A DNA stretch of 64,000 nucleotides, taken from the NCBI GenBank assembly GCA_034401795.1, contig CM067365.1, forward strand, positions 16,049,166-16,113,165. Direction: 5' to 3'. Of this stretch, positions 42,150 to 52,500 are shown one piece after another (the stretch's first letter is position 1; the number at the start of each line of letters is the position of its first letter). The position numbers and the translations under genes were made by a program. A model generated the notes under the pieces. The model worked only from the letters and a program-made list of their open reading frames with translations. It searched no databases and was not told the origin of the DNA. Origin of the DNA: Chaetoderma sp. LZ-2023a. Taxonomy: Eukaryota; Mollusca; Caudofoveata; Chaetodermatida; Chaetodermatidae.

Positions 42150-43690
42150 AAGAAACAGGGGTAGCTCTTAACTTTTTATGTCACTAGTTCGTCGGACTAG
42201 TGATTTTGAAAATAGATTAGTCCGCAGATAAAAGCACTAGTCCTGTTAAAGGGGGTTTGGAAAATCTTCATAACACACAATACATATCCTATGGTACTCA
42301 CATTTCCCACCAAAGTTTTTAATACCCTTATCGCTTGATTTGATATTGCATAATTAGTTTGGAACCGCTATCAATTCTTTTAGCGTTATAATATTATATT
42401 GTACAGGGAACCAGGCACCACACGTAATTTGTTGTGTAGTTCCAGTAATCGGCAAATCACGCGTATGAATATATATGCGCAGTCATGTTAAATAAGATTT
42501 TTTCTTTAAGTTTGTGAGCGAAATACAGGATTAATGCATTGCACATCTTAAATAATACGCGCCATGATCATCAATTTTGGTGCATCTAAGAAGAATTAGC
42601 ATAATACGTGTCCAAATTGTGCTACTATTTTGCAAGTCGTGGCAATATCTTGATATGAATGCACATATTTTTATAGCACACTAACCTGGAAGTTAATTCT
42701 GTCAGAACTGCAGTACACCTTACTCGTTGCGGTAGCTTGGTTCCCTGGGGCATTTATTTGGGAACAAGGCTACATGGTGTCATACGCCGTGTAGCTGCTA
42801 TGTGCTGTGATATTTTACCTAAAGCAGATATAAACGGTCAGTCACCGAATTGGAGTACGCGTAATGGCATAATCGTCTCAGTTCTGACTATCGCTATCCT
42901 ACCACCATTTTATCTTTAAAACGTCATCAATTCAAGCTGTAAAATGATTAAATATCGAATTGTATTGTCTAGAAAGCGTGCTCACGATGTTCTAATAGTA
43001 GCTTAATGATAATTTAATACATTTTATCATAACGTTTGTCCCAAAATTGGTTGATATAGACATTACTAAATTTGACACGACAATGTTCCACATTGACCTA
43101 GAAGACGAGATGTAGACGACGATTGGCAGGACGTGTCGTAGACTCGATTTTGCGTTTTCTAGTTTAATCCATGTTAGCTTGTTAATTCTCGATGCGTTTT
43201 ACACGTATTCAGCCATAAAAGAATATGTGTGTAAAATCTACCGTATGATTCTAGGAAAAAAAATTATGGTTTATAGCCGTGTAGCCTATTTTCGGGGATG
43301 TTGTTTATATGTTGCTTGGGTAGCTAACAATCAAATTTACTAACTGCATGTTTATCCCACATTATAGAAATGTTAAGATTCCATAAGCGAACTCATTATA
43401 TATGAACCTATTCAACCTAATGTATAAATTATAATAGTACTTCCCATACGGCTTGCAATAGTGCCGTGTCTATTCTCACCTAAAGCTGAGCTTAACAAAT
43501 AAATTTTTAAAGAAAAATAATCAAAATTTTTTTTTATTGAAATAAATAACCTAAATAACAAGATTTACCATCAAGTGCAATAAAATATTATTCACAGTCG
43601 TGTAACTTGCCTGCTTGGCTGAACCACTGTTTATTGATATCTTCTATTGTTATTTATGCATAACCATTTGTTGCACAATTGTAGGCCTAA
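42150..43690. other. Region upstream of the found BOLL exons; no exon identified
   Basis: The BOLL start-codon exon and promoter may lie here. A donor-like CAG|GTTAGT on the minus strand at 42684 and TAG|GTGAGA at 43478 are present, but neither gives an in-phase ATG exon joining exon 1. No other gene seen. Confidence 0.35.
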
Positions 43691-43702
43691 TTCTATTCCA
43701 TT

Positions 43703-44783
43703 ATGCGTTGTGAAGACTGTAAGAAGCCTGGTAAGGATACTGAATTCAGAATGTCAGAACTATGGCTATGTAAGGCATGCAATCTCACAAGAGTGACAGA
43801 CCGGAGAGCATTTTGCTAAATGTGCAGCAAAAAATGACACTTCTGCACCGCCAGCTTTCTCCGTTCCTACTACATCTATACCCGCCGATACCACCACAAC
43901 CATCAGTACATCCCAAAATCAAATAACTCAAGGAAATACAGTAATCCATGACCCATCACCCACACCAACCCACATAGTCTAAGTTGGAACGCCAGCCCAT
44001 GCAACACCACCTATATTATCTGATTTGCAATAGTCACAAGATGATGATATGCAAAATGGTGTTAGCCCCTTTCTACACATACATGATATACGACAAGATA
44101 ACGACAACCGTAATGGAAATATATCCAGTCGCCGCATTTTCTGTTCCTGTGGAAAACCAAACGACAATTACATGGTGATGTGCTCCAATTGTAAAAATTG
44201 GGAACATTATACATGTACAAAGCTGCCACCTTACACGCTCTCGGCACTTACATCTAAATCCTGTCGAAAGTACACTTGTAGTGCTTGTACAGTGATAACC
44301 ACACATAATCGAGAATACCTCGAGTGGTATGGATCAGCACACGAAGTCCTTGTAACAACCAATGCTGATCATGATAGTATTGAACCTGTGTCCGAAACAT
44401 CCAATCATGCAACAAATTGTACTGAAATGGGAGACAGTAATAATGATAAGCAAACAGCACATGAAGTCGTTGAAATAACCAGTGCTGATCATGATATTAC
44501 TGAACCTGTATCTGAAACACCAAATCCTGCAATAAATTGTACTCAAAAGGCAGCCAGTATTGCTGATTATCAAATAAACACACAACTGACAGAAGTACCT
44601 CCACCTACCAATTCCAAACCATCTACTTCTGTAGGAACAGAAACAACCAATAATATGGATATTCCTCATAAGTTGGTAAAGCAGGTTAATGATATGCAGA
44701 ATAACTTTGACGCATTGATAAAACATGTCAATGATTTTCAACCTAGAACACAAACTAATGATACCGGTACTCCACAACAATGA
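43703..44783 (+). pseudogene. Transposon ORF with Cys-rich finger and PHD-like finger, broken
   Basis: Begins MRCEDCKKPGKDTEF and LWLCKACN (a C-x2-C...C-x2-C finger) and reaches a stop at 43819. The same protein continues one frame over, with a Thr/Pro-rich linker interrupted by two stops (near 43980 and 44030). It then runs openly to 44783 with a PHD-like finger: CSCGKPNDNYMVMCSNC, W-H-YTC, then CRKYTCSAC. The C-terminal part has two diverged repeats (SADHDITEPVSETPNPAINC-type, about 55 residues apart). The single-exon layout and decay suggest ORF1/gag of a retroelement rather than a host gene; no RT follows. Degraded coding continues to about 45060. Confidence 0.55.
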
Positions 44784-45074
44784 CAATGACAACATTCATC
44801 TTATAGAGATATTCTCGCAACTGGCAAACAGGTTGTTTCACAGTCTGTCTAACCTGCATACTGCCAAAGCAACACCAATTTTGAAGGTCAGGGAAAACAC
44901 TCAGTGTCAACGTTAGGTCAATTCCTGTAGTGAACAATCGAGGGACACATCCAAATCAGACACGAAACCCATATGTCCAACACCTGACATCAGGATACTC
45001 CCGAACCAGAGTACCGATTCAACATGAAATACCACCATCGCTTACTCAGACAGAAAATGGCAGTCATTACCAGG

Positions 45075-45270
45075 GTTGGGGCCAATGTACTCATGTACTC
45101 AGTGCTAGTGTACTCGAGTACAGATTTTCAAGTACTCACACATACTCAGTACTCATGCCTTTTTATGAGTACATGTACTCGTACTCAGCCTCAGTACATT
45201 TCCAAAGTACTTCCAGAGTACATACTCTGTACTTGTACTTTTGAGTACTAAAGAGTACATGCTGAGTACA
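45075..45270. repeat. GTACTC/GAGTAC-rich tract
   Basis: About twenty overlapping GTACTC, AGTACT and GAGTAC hexamers, many forming local palindromes such as GTACTCGAGTAC. Not a strict tandem repeat. Confidence 0.75.
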
Positions 45271-45531
45271 CATCCATTTTCTACATAAAAATTATATGAA
45301 TACTTTACCGGTTTCAATCAAAATTCCAAGCACTGGTTCTTAGAGGTGATATGAAATCTAGTAAATATTTGAAATCAATTTGACTGACTTGGTCCTATCT
45401 GCTCAAAATTTTGAAATTAATTTGCCGTGTAATGTTTTCTTAGTGATTTGTTTTAAAAGGTTGTTTAAAATTGAAATTCTGGATATTTGCCTGGAAAAGG
45501 ACAATTGCTGTAGTATGTATGCTTATAGGGA

Positions 45532-46761
45532 ACAAGAGATCCAAGGGCCTGTGGCGCTCACCTGGACCATTAGCATTTGAACCATTTGCATTTAAATTAT
45601 GATGGATAATTTTCGGAAAATCCAAGATGGCCACCCAAAAAATTGTTCAATCAAAATTCTGAATAAAGTTCTAGAGTCTACCGGCAGGGATTCCACTACT
45701 GGAAGTCCGGGAGTCCTATACTCCCAAAGTTAGACTTCCAAAACAAAGCCCAAGGAAGTCCTGGACTTCCTGTTTTTCTGGCCCTGACACCACTAAACCT
45801 ATGATGTTATGCAGATTTAAGGCATGGGAACCATTTTAGACTTCCATGTTTCCTGCTTGGACTCCCAAAACTACTACACACGAAGCCCAGGACTTCAAGT
45901 GTTTAGAAATTAGTGGAAGCCCTGCTCCCCACTACCATGATAGGGGCACTGCTAAATTTGGTTGAAATATGTCAAGCAACTTATAAACTAAAGAGAAGCA
46001 GCGTTTTGACAATTTCTGGTAAGTTTTTCATAAAACCTCATTTCCGCCCAAAAAATTGATCAATCAAAATTTCCAATATAGTTTCTAGAGCCTACCACCA
46101 TAGAATCCATCTAGTGAAATTTGGTTGAAATATGTCAAGCAGGTTAAGGAGGTGTACCATTTTGACCATTTCCAGTAGATTTTTAATAAAATCTAAGATT
46201 TTCATGCAAAAGATTCATGAATCAAAATTCTGAATAGAAGTACTAGAGCCTATCACAATAGAATCCTTTCACTCCAATTTGGTTGAAATCTGTTAAAATG
46301 GTAAGGAGTAGAGATTTGACAATTTCCTGTAAATTTTAAAATAAAATGTAGGATTTTCACCCAAAATATTTACGCAACAAAATTCTGAATGGAAGTTCTA
46401 GAGCCTATGATCATAGGATTCTTTCAGCCTAATTTGGTTGAAATCGGTCAAAATTCTAAGGAGAAGCAATGTGACAATTTCCAGTAAAGTTTTAATAAAA
46501 TCTACGTTTTTCAACCAAAACATTTATGAACCAAAATTCTGAATGGAAGTTCTATAACCTATGACCATAGGATCCTTTCGGCCAAATTTGATTGAAATCG
46601 GTCAAAAGGGTAAGGAGAAGAAGCAATTTAACAATTTCCGGTAAATGTTTAATAAAATCTAAGATTTTGAGCCAAAAATTTTATGAATCAAAATTCCAAA
46701 TGGAAGGTCTGGACTGACAGACGGTCACCACGGCATAAGCTCACTTGGCCAGGTGAGCTAA
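45532..46761 (+). mobile_element. GAGGCCC/CCAGGTGAGC element, body type 2
   Basis: Starts ACAAGAGATCCAAGGGCCTG with GCTCACCTGGACCATTAGC. Ends GGCATAAGCTCACTTGGCCA then GGTGAGCTAA (hairpin loop deleted). About seven units of the ~150-bp body, with TTCTGAATNGAAGTTCTAGA, CCTATGACCATAGGATCC and GGTTGAAATCGGTCAAA. An unrelated ~240-bp piece (GGAAGTCCTGGACTTCCTG) is inserted at 45690-45930. Confidence 0.8.
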
Positions 46762-46819
46762 TAAGATAACAAGCATTTGACTAATGACACTAATGAAACC
46801 TTTTTATCTAAATTTCAAG

Positions 46820-46935
46820 GCTGTCATACAGGAAACTGTTCAATATTTTAAACATAAATTGAGTATAATACATTTCTGCCTGTGCCAGCAACTGCCTCCA
46901 GCCAAATCAATTTCAGAATATTGAAAAATTAGCTG
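46820..46935. mobile_element. Family B palindrome, worn
   Basis: CATACAGGAAACTGTTCAAT and TTTCAGAATATTGAAAAAT ends, centre GTGCCAGCAACTGCC. Confidence 0.5.
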
Positions 46936-46969
46936 TTAATTTGGTCTGAAATTAAAATTCTGGATGTTT

Positions 46970-48570
46970 GTGTTGAAATGGACAATTGCTGTAAGTATGC
47001 TATAATTAAAACAAGCATTCTGTAAGTATTACTTTGCAATACATGTTCCCTACCTGGTGATATAAATCTTAATTTCATTAAAAATTGTCAGAAGCAGCGG
47101 AAACTCAAACTTGATCTGTAACTTCTCATAACATAGCAATAAAACAAGTTTCAGTTATATATGGTGAAGGAGAAGGAAAAAGTCTTGAAAGCTGATATGT
47201 TTGTATTTAATACGTCGAAGGGGACATAACTCCATAAAAAACGCCTGAAACTCGAACTTGGTCTATAATTTCTCATAATAAAGTAATGTACCAATTTTCA
47301 GTTGAATATCTTGAGACTGAGAAAAAGGGCGGAAAAGTTATATTTTTCGTATTTCATACAGCGAAAGGGGGCATAACTCCAAGAAAAACTGACGAAAATG
47401 TCTGAAACTCAAACTCCTTATACTAAAGCGATGTACCAATTTTCCCTTAAATATCTTGAAGGACTGCGAAAAAAGTGCGGAAAGATAATATTTTTCATCG
47501 AAAGTGTGCATAAATCTATCAAAAATTGACGCATACCCCTGAAGCTCGAACTTGGTCTGTAACTTCTCATAACAAAGCGATGTAGCAATTCTCAGTAGAA
47601 TGTCTTGACTGCGAAAAGAAGAGCGGGAAACTAATATTTTTCGTATTTCATATGACGAAAGGGCATAATAACCTGGGCATATAACCTCATAACTCCATGA
47701 AAAATTTACGAAAATGTCTGAAACTCGAACTTGCTCTGTAACCCCTTAGACTAAATCAATGTAATGATTTTTCCTTAAATATCTTGGAGTGCGGAAAAAA
47801 TTGCAGAAAGCTGATATTTTTCATATTTCCTAAGTCAAAAGGGGGCATAACTCCATCAAAAATGTATGCATACGCCTGAAACTTCAACTTGGTCTGTAAC
47901 TTCTCATAACATAGCAATAAACCAAGTTTCAGGTATATATGGTGAAGGAGAATGAAAATCTTGAAAGCTGATATGTTTGTATTTCATAAGCCGAAAGGGG
48001 ACAATAACTCCATAAAAAAATATATGACGCAAACGCCTGAAACTCGAACTTGGTCTGTAATTTCTCATAATAAAGTAATGTACCAATTCTCAGTTGAATA
48101 TCTTGAAAGACTCCGAGAAAAAGGGCGGAAAAGTAATTTTTATTCCTATTTCATAATTCGAAAGGGGGCATAACTCCATGAAAAACTGACGAAACTCGAA
48201 CTTACTCTGTAAATTCTTATACTAAAGCGATGTACCAATTTTCGTCGAAGCGTGCATAACTCCATCAAAAATTGACGCATACCCCTGAAACTTGAACTTG
48301 GTCTGTAGCTTCTCATAACAAAGCAATGTAGCAATTCTCAGTATAATATCTGGAGACTGCGAAAAAAAGCGCGAAAACTAATATTTTTCGTATTTCTTAA
48401 GTCGAAAGGGCGCTTAAATATCGTGAGTGCGAAAAAAGTGTGGAAAGCTGATATTTCGTATTTTTTAAGTCGAAAGGGGGCATAACTCCAACAAAAATTG
48501 ATGCATACGCCTGAAACTCGAACTTGGTCTGTAACTTCTCATAACACAGCAATGTAGCAATTCTCAGTTG
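46970..48570. repeat. Tandem array, ~160-bp unit, nine to ten units
   Basis: Units share GAAAGGGGGCATAACTCCAT, GAAACTCGAACTTGGTCTGT, AACTTCTCATAACAAAGCAA, ACCAATTCTCAGTTGAATAT and TAATATTTTTCGTATTTCAT. Some units are truncated (for example at 48400-48440). Confidence 0.8.
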
Positions 48571-48770
48571 AATACCTTACCGGCAGGGGACTAATAAATA
48601 AATGCCTTAAAACGAAGCATTAGTCAGTAGGTATCAAAAACACAGTATAATACTATTAGGCTGAGTATTTATCATGGTTGCCCTGTGTACCTTTAACAGC
48701 TAAAGTTTAGTTGCCCTTTTGAAAATCAGGTTGCCACAGGCAACAGGGCAAATGAACATTTTGATCACTG

Positions 48771-50630
48771 GTGAGTAGCATGCCTGGCCAGCAACACCCG
48801 CCACTGTGTCGGTTGGTGGCAAACCAACCGTCACTGGATGGGTGCCCAGTACCGGTGCAACCTCAACCACGGTCGGAGCGGCTGACATGGCTTGCGCCAA
48901 GCCAGACAAATGGAGGACGGTTCTATCCAAGACGGAATCGACCTCCATACGCTCGCTCCACCCACGGCGCCTCGGGCCACAACAACCTCTCCTCCAAGAC
49001 ATCCTAATCCTCCAACTCCGAAGAGTCATTGTTGGATGAGGACACACTGGAGCGGACGGCTCCCATACCTGATGGACTGGCTACCGCTACTGGACCACCC
49101 GGAGGTGGCCTCAGAGAAGTAGAACCCGACAGGCCGGAGCCCGACAGGACTGCCAGGGGGGGGGGGGGGGCCATACAAGATGGCACCCATATTGACAGTC
49201 CAGAACCGTGTCAGGATTCATACACCTTGAGCAGAATAATTTTCCATATTTTTTCCATACTAAATTTTATAATTTCCATACCCATTGTGTAACATTGCCC
49301 GGTCCTACCAATAGTTAATACTAAATGGAAAATAGAAAGATTTGCACATAACTTAAATATTTTGAAACTAATTTGACTGGAAGCAGTTGCTGCCCGAGAC
49401 GGCGACAACTTCTAGTCAAATTAATTTCAAAATATTCAATAGACTAAGTTTTATATTGTGTCAAACTTTAAGAAAATTTTAATTAACCCTTTCAGTGATT
49501 AATTCCCACATTTTTAAGGCAACCGTACAAAACTTAAATACTTTGAAATTAATTTGACTGGAAGCAGTTGCTGCCTCAGTTTTATATCTTGTCAAACCCC
49601 AAATTCTTTTTTTTAAATTAAATATTATTTATGATTAGACAAAATAGTTAGTTTTTTGGACATTTAAAATAAATCTGTTAATTGTTCAATAATTTTTATT
49701 TTCACCCACACCAGTCACCCACCCGTTACTTTCTTGATGGCTATCTAAACACAACTGATTCAATGTTTACAAATTTGTATAAACAATGGCTTCTTACAAT
49801 TGACAAGTTCAGACACGTATTACTCAAGCCGAAGTGTGTTCCCGGTCTGGTTACGATTTATGAGAAAATGTCTGCCGGGAGAATTGCAATTGCCGATATT
49901 TTAATTTTCCATACCTTTTCCATAGCGGTAACGCAAAATATTGATTTTCCATACTTTTTCAAGCCCTGGATAAGGGTTTCTTAATTTTGAATTTCCATAC
50001 ATTTTCCAGACTTTCATACGAGCCCTGCCTGTGCTTGGCCCTGTCCTGCGTTGCAGGGGGGGGGGGGGGGTGCCAACTCCAATCCTTCCGACTGCGGATG
50101 GGAAGCGCCACCATAGGCAGAAAATGGTACTTTGTATAACGGGCCCGACCCATGCAGGGGGTGCCAACTCCAATCCTTCCGACTGCCGACGGGACGCATC
50201 ATCATGAGCCGAAATAGGCGCTTCTCGATTTGTTTTCGAACCGACTGACCCTCGTCAGACCCAGCCAATTCCTTCTGGGAAAGGAACGTTACCATCAATT
50301 CGATGGGCCACACTGAACATACATCACATCGGTCATCGACATTATACTTGGCACAACGGAAACAGACATGCCCGTTGAACCTGACACGGACAAACTTATG
50401 GCAATTGGCACAAGATGGAGGAGTGGGGTTGACCTATAAGACACGTACAAGGCTACAATAAACAAGCGATTGAATTCAACACAGCACGGAAGGCAGACAA
50501 ATATTTTTCAAATAAATTTACAAAAAATTGTAGGTTAACCCTCCAGCACCCAACACCCGAAAACGTTACAACCAAGATCGCATAAGCTGACGATAAGAAC
50601 GTTAAAGAGGCAACATACACCAATAAATTG
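48771..50630 (-). mobile_element. DIRS copy D0, left part (degraded gag)
   Basis: 48771-49200 matches D1 at about 55790-56210, and 50040-50460 matches 56360-56630. Together they give a broken gag with the zinc-finger start (HKFVR, HVCFRCA, DDRCDVC, then a VTFLSQKELAGSD block). Everything 3' of mid-gag, including RT and recombinase, is gone. An ~840-bp piece (49205-50040) without DIRS similarity interrupts it. D0 resumes at 57700 beyond the D1 insertion. Confidence 0.75.
49345..49500. mobile_element. Family B MITE inside D0
   Basis: Arms AAATATTTTGAAACTAATTT and AATTAATTTCAAAATATTCA, with GGAAGCAGTTGCTGCC in the loop. Ends near TTAACCCTTTCAGTG (49483-49497). A second half copy lies at 49535-49580. 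Confidence 0.7.
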
Positions 50631-50665
50631 CAGGAAATGTCAATTTCCCTTTCTCCGAGATCTAA

Positions 50666-50822
50666 CAATACTTACCATTCTGTTACTTCTGATATACAGC
50701 TGGCCCTGACAGCGGCTCTAGGATTATAGACTTAGAAAGCTTTACCGACTCCTGGGAACCGGGTACCCGGCTCCCCACTGCCGAGTACCCGTTTACCATA
50801 GAGCTCATATTGTTTGCATAGC
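50666..50822 (+). repeat. D1 left inverted terminal repeat
   Basis: About 157 bp, complementary to 57528-57685 with few mismatches. Both contain ATACAGCTGGCCCTGACAGC and GGGAACCGGGTACCCGGCTC; the latter is itself a hairpin. Confidence 0.9.
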
Positions 50823-50876
50823 CACCAAACAAGAGAAAACTATGGCTTGCCTCCGTGGGGCTGGGAGGCTGGGTCC

Positions 50877-50978
50877 GTAACAGAATGGTGAGTATTGTTA
50901 GATCTCGGAGAAAGGGAAATTGACATTTCCTGCATTCTCCTTCGATCAATACTCACCATTCTGTTACTTCTGATATAC
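50877..50978. repeat. D1 internal complementary region (circle-junction copy)
   Basis: Left half is the complement of 50631-50680 (rest of terminus 1); right half is the complement of 57651-57699 (terminus 2). The two halves meet at TTTCCTG|CATTCTCC. This is the DIRS ICR. Confidence 0.88.
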
Positions 50979-51477
50979 ACCAGATTTGATCAGTAACCTG
51001 GTGGGAAGGGGCAAGCCATACATGCTAATTTTGCCCCTTGGAGAAAGATTTTAGACTTCAAACTTGACTAACGGAGACCTAAAAGGACCGTCAAGTTCAC
51101 GGAACCGAATCACATTCGCGTCACAGCCCCCCCCCCCTTTTTCCTCCTAAGAAAAGGGAGAGAACTAACGAACATGTATCTCGCCTGAAACACCAATATG
51201 CCAAGAGGGTTAACTACTCCCTGCATATCGCTTGTATTAGCCTGGGAATGAGCATGAATATATAAGATGAATGAACATGATACATATACATAATACAAAA
51301 AACTCTCACTTGTTGAATTACCTTATGATAACAGGACTTCAGACGTACCGCCTACAACCATACACCGGTTCGGCCATCAGTGACACAATCTGGTTGACAT
51401 CCTCTCGCTTGACCATGCCTGCTTTAGGTTCTTTTCTTACCAAAGTGAAAAAAGGGGAAAAGCAGTGTGGTCACTAA

Positions 51478-52500
51478 CTATCGTTTCAAAACAGCTAAAG
51501 CGAGTGGATTGGCTGAGTCTGACACATCCCTCATATAGTAATCCGTAAATGAGGACTCACAGTGCCATTGTGCAACGGCCATGATGTCCTCTAACGGAAC
51601 ACCATTGTAAAGGGCGGTCGAGGCGGCTATTCCTCTAACATCGTGTGCCCTTACGCCCTGCACCTGGTGCACAGTCGCCATCTCATGAGTAGTCTGAATG
51701 CATTCGACCACCCAACGAGAGATAGTATCCATGGATGCGGCGCCATAAGGCTTTTTATGGCAGATCCACAGATGTCTATCGTTCGACCGTAACGAGTCAG
51801 TCCGTTTCTTGTACTTAGTCAAAGCACGGACCGGGCACCAGACACTGGCATCACGATCAAACCTGGTTAACTTCGGTATAATGATCGATTTGCAGGGATA
51901 TCTCAAAGATTGGTTCTTTGACATAAATTCTGCTCTTGGCAGAAGACGCAGACCTTCTCCAGAAACAATAAATCGGTTCCTCTCTGCCGAAAGCGCATGG
52001 ATCTCACTGCGCCTTCTAGCTGAGGAAGCTGCCAATAGAAAGACCGCCTTTAGAGTCAAATGCTTTAGACTAGCCGAACGCAACGGTTCGAATGGGTGCT
52101 TGGCCAGTACATTAAGCACTAAAGATAGACTCCAGGCTGGAATGACTACCGGTTGTCTCGGGCGGAGATTGCTCATTCCCTTCAACATCACGTTTAACTG
52201 GGCCACCTCTGGACTATCCCTGTTGGCTAGACAAGGGATAACTGATGCCAAAGCTGACTTGTATCCAGCAATTGTGACGGGAGCTAGTCCTGTAAAGAAC
52301 AGCTCACAGAGAAAGTCTGCTATTTGCTGAATAGTGGATTGAAAGGTATCAATACCCTTTTCTTCACACCAGTCTGCAAATCTGTTAACCTTGTTGTTAT
52401 ATGACTTGAAGGTTGACCTCCTTCTCGCAGCCGCGATGAAATCAGCAGCCTGTCGAGAAAAGCCTTCCGACGTGGAACGTTGTTTGACAACATCCACGCA
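51478..52500 (-). CDS. D1 tyrosine recombinase
   Basis: The integrase of DIRS elements, which joins the circular DNA copy to the target without a duplication. The recognisable protein begins about STSEGFSRQAADFIAA, RRRSTFKSYNNKVNRFADWC (N-terminal SAM-like helices) and ends ANPLALAVLKR at 51478. Catalytic set as seen: Arg in SSARRRSEIHAL, HDVR (His and second Arg), QWHCESSFTDYY (Trp/His and nucleophile Tyr). The frame stays open upstream to 54330 (950 codons), but that part overlaps RT in another frame and has no recognisable domain. The true start is uncertain; it overlaps the RT/RNase H end by about 150 nt, as is usual in this family. All catalytic residues are present. Confidence 0.88.
   Translation of the reverse strand, partial: CVDVVKQRSTSEGFSRQAADFIAAARRRSTFKSYNNKVNRFADWCEEKGIDTFQSTIQQIADFLCELFFTGLAPVTIAGYKSALASVIPCLANRDSPEVAQLNVMLKGMSNLRPRQPVVIPAWSLSLVLNVLAKHPFEPLRSASLKHLTLKAVFLLAASSARRRSEIHALSAERNRFIVSGEGLRLLPRAEFMSKNQSLRYPCKSIIIPKLTRFDRDASVWCPVRALTKYKKRTDSLRSNDRHLWICHKKPYGAASMDTISRWVVECIQTTHEMATVHQVQGVRAHDVRGIAASTALYNGVPLEDIMAVAQWHCESSFTDYYMRDVSDSANPLALAVLKR

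Noticed and set aside
42661..42790. Possible BOLL first coding exon with donor CAG|GTTAGT
   Set aside because: The only frame that joins exon 1 in phase 0 has no ATG before an upstream stop, and the frame with an ATG joins out of phase.
44334..44795. 153-codon minus-strand frame
   Set aside because: Antisense shadow of the PHD-containing frame; composition is Cys/Ile-rich without a domain.
50683..50949. 88-codon frame identical at 58589
   Set aside because: Lies across the DIRS terminal repeat and internal complementary region; structural DNA, not coding.
51809..52330. 173-codon plus-strand frame (repeated at 59716)
   Set aside because: Antisense of the recombinase gene; conserved only because the two DIRS copies are nearly identical.
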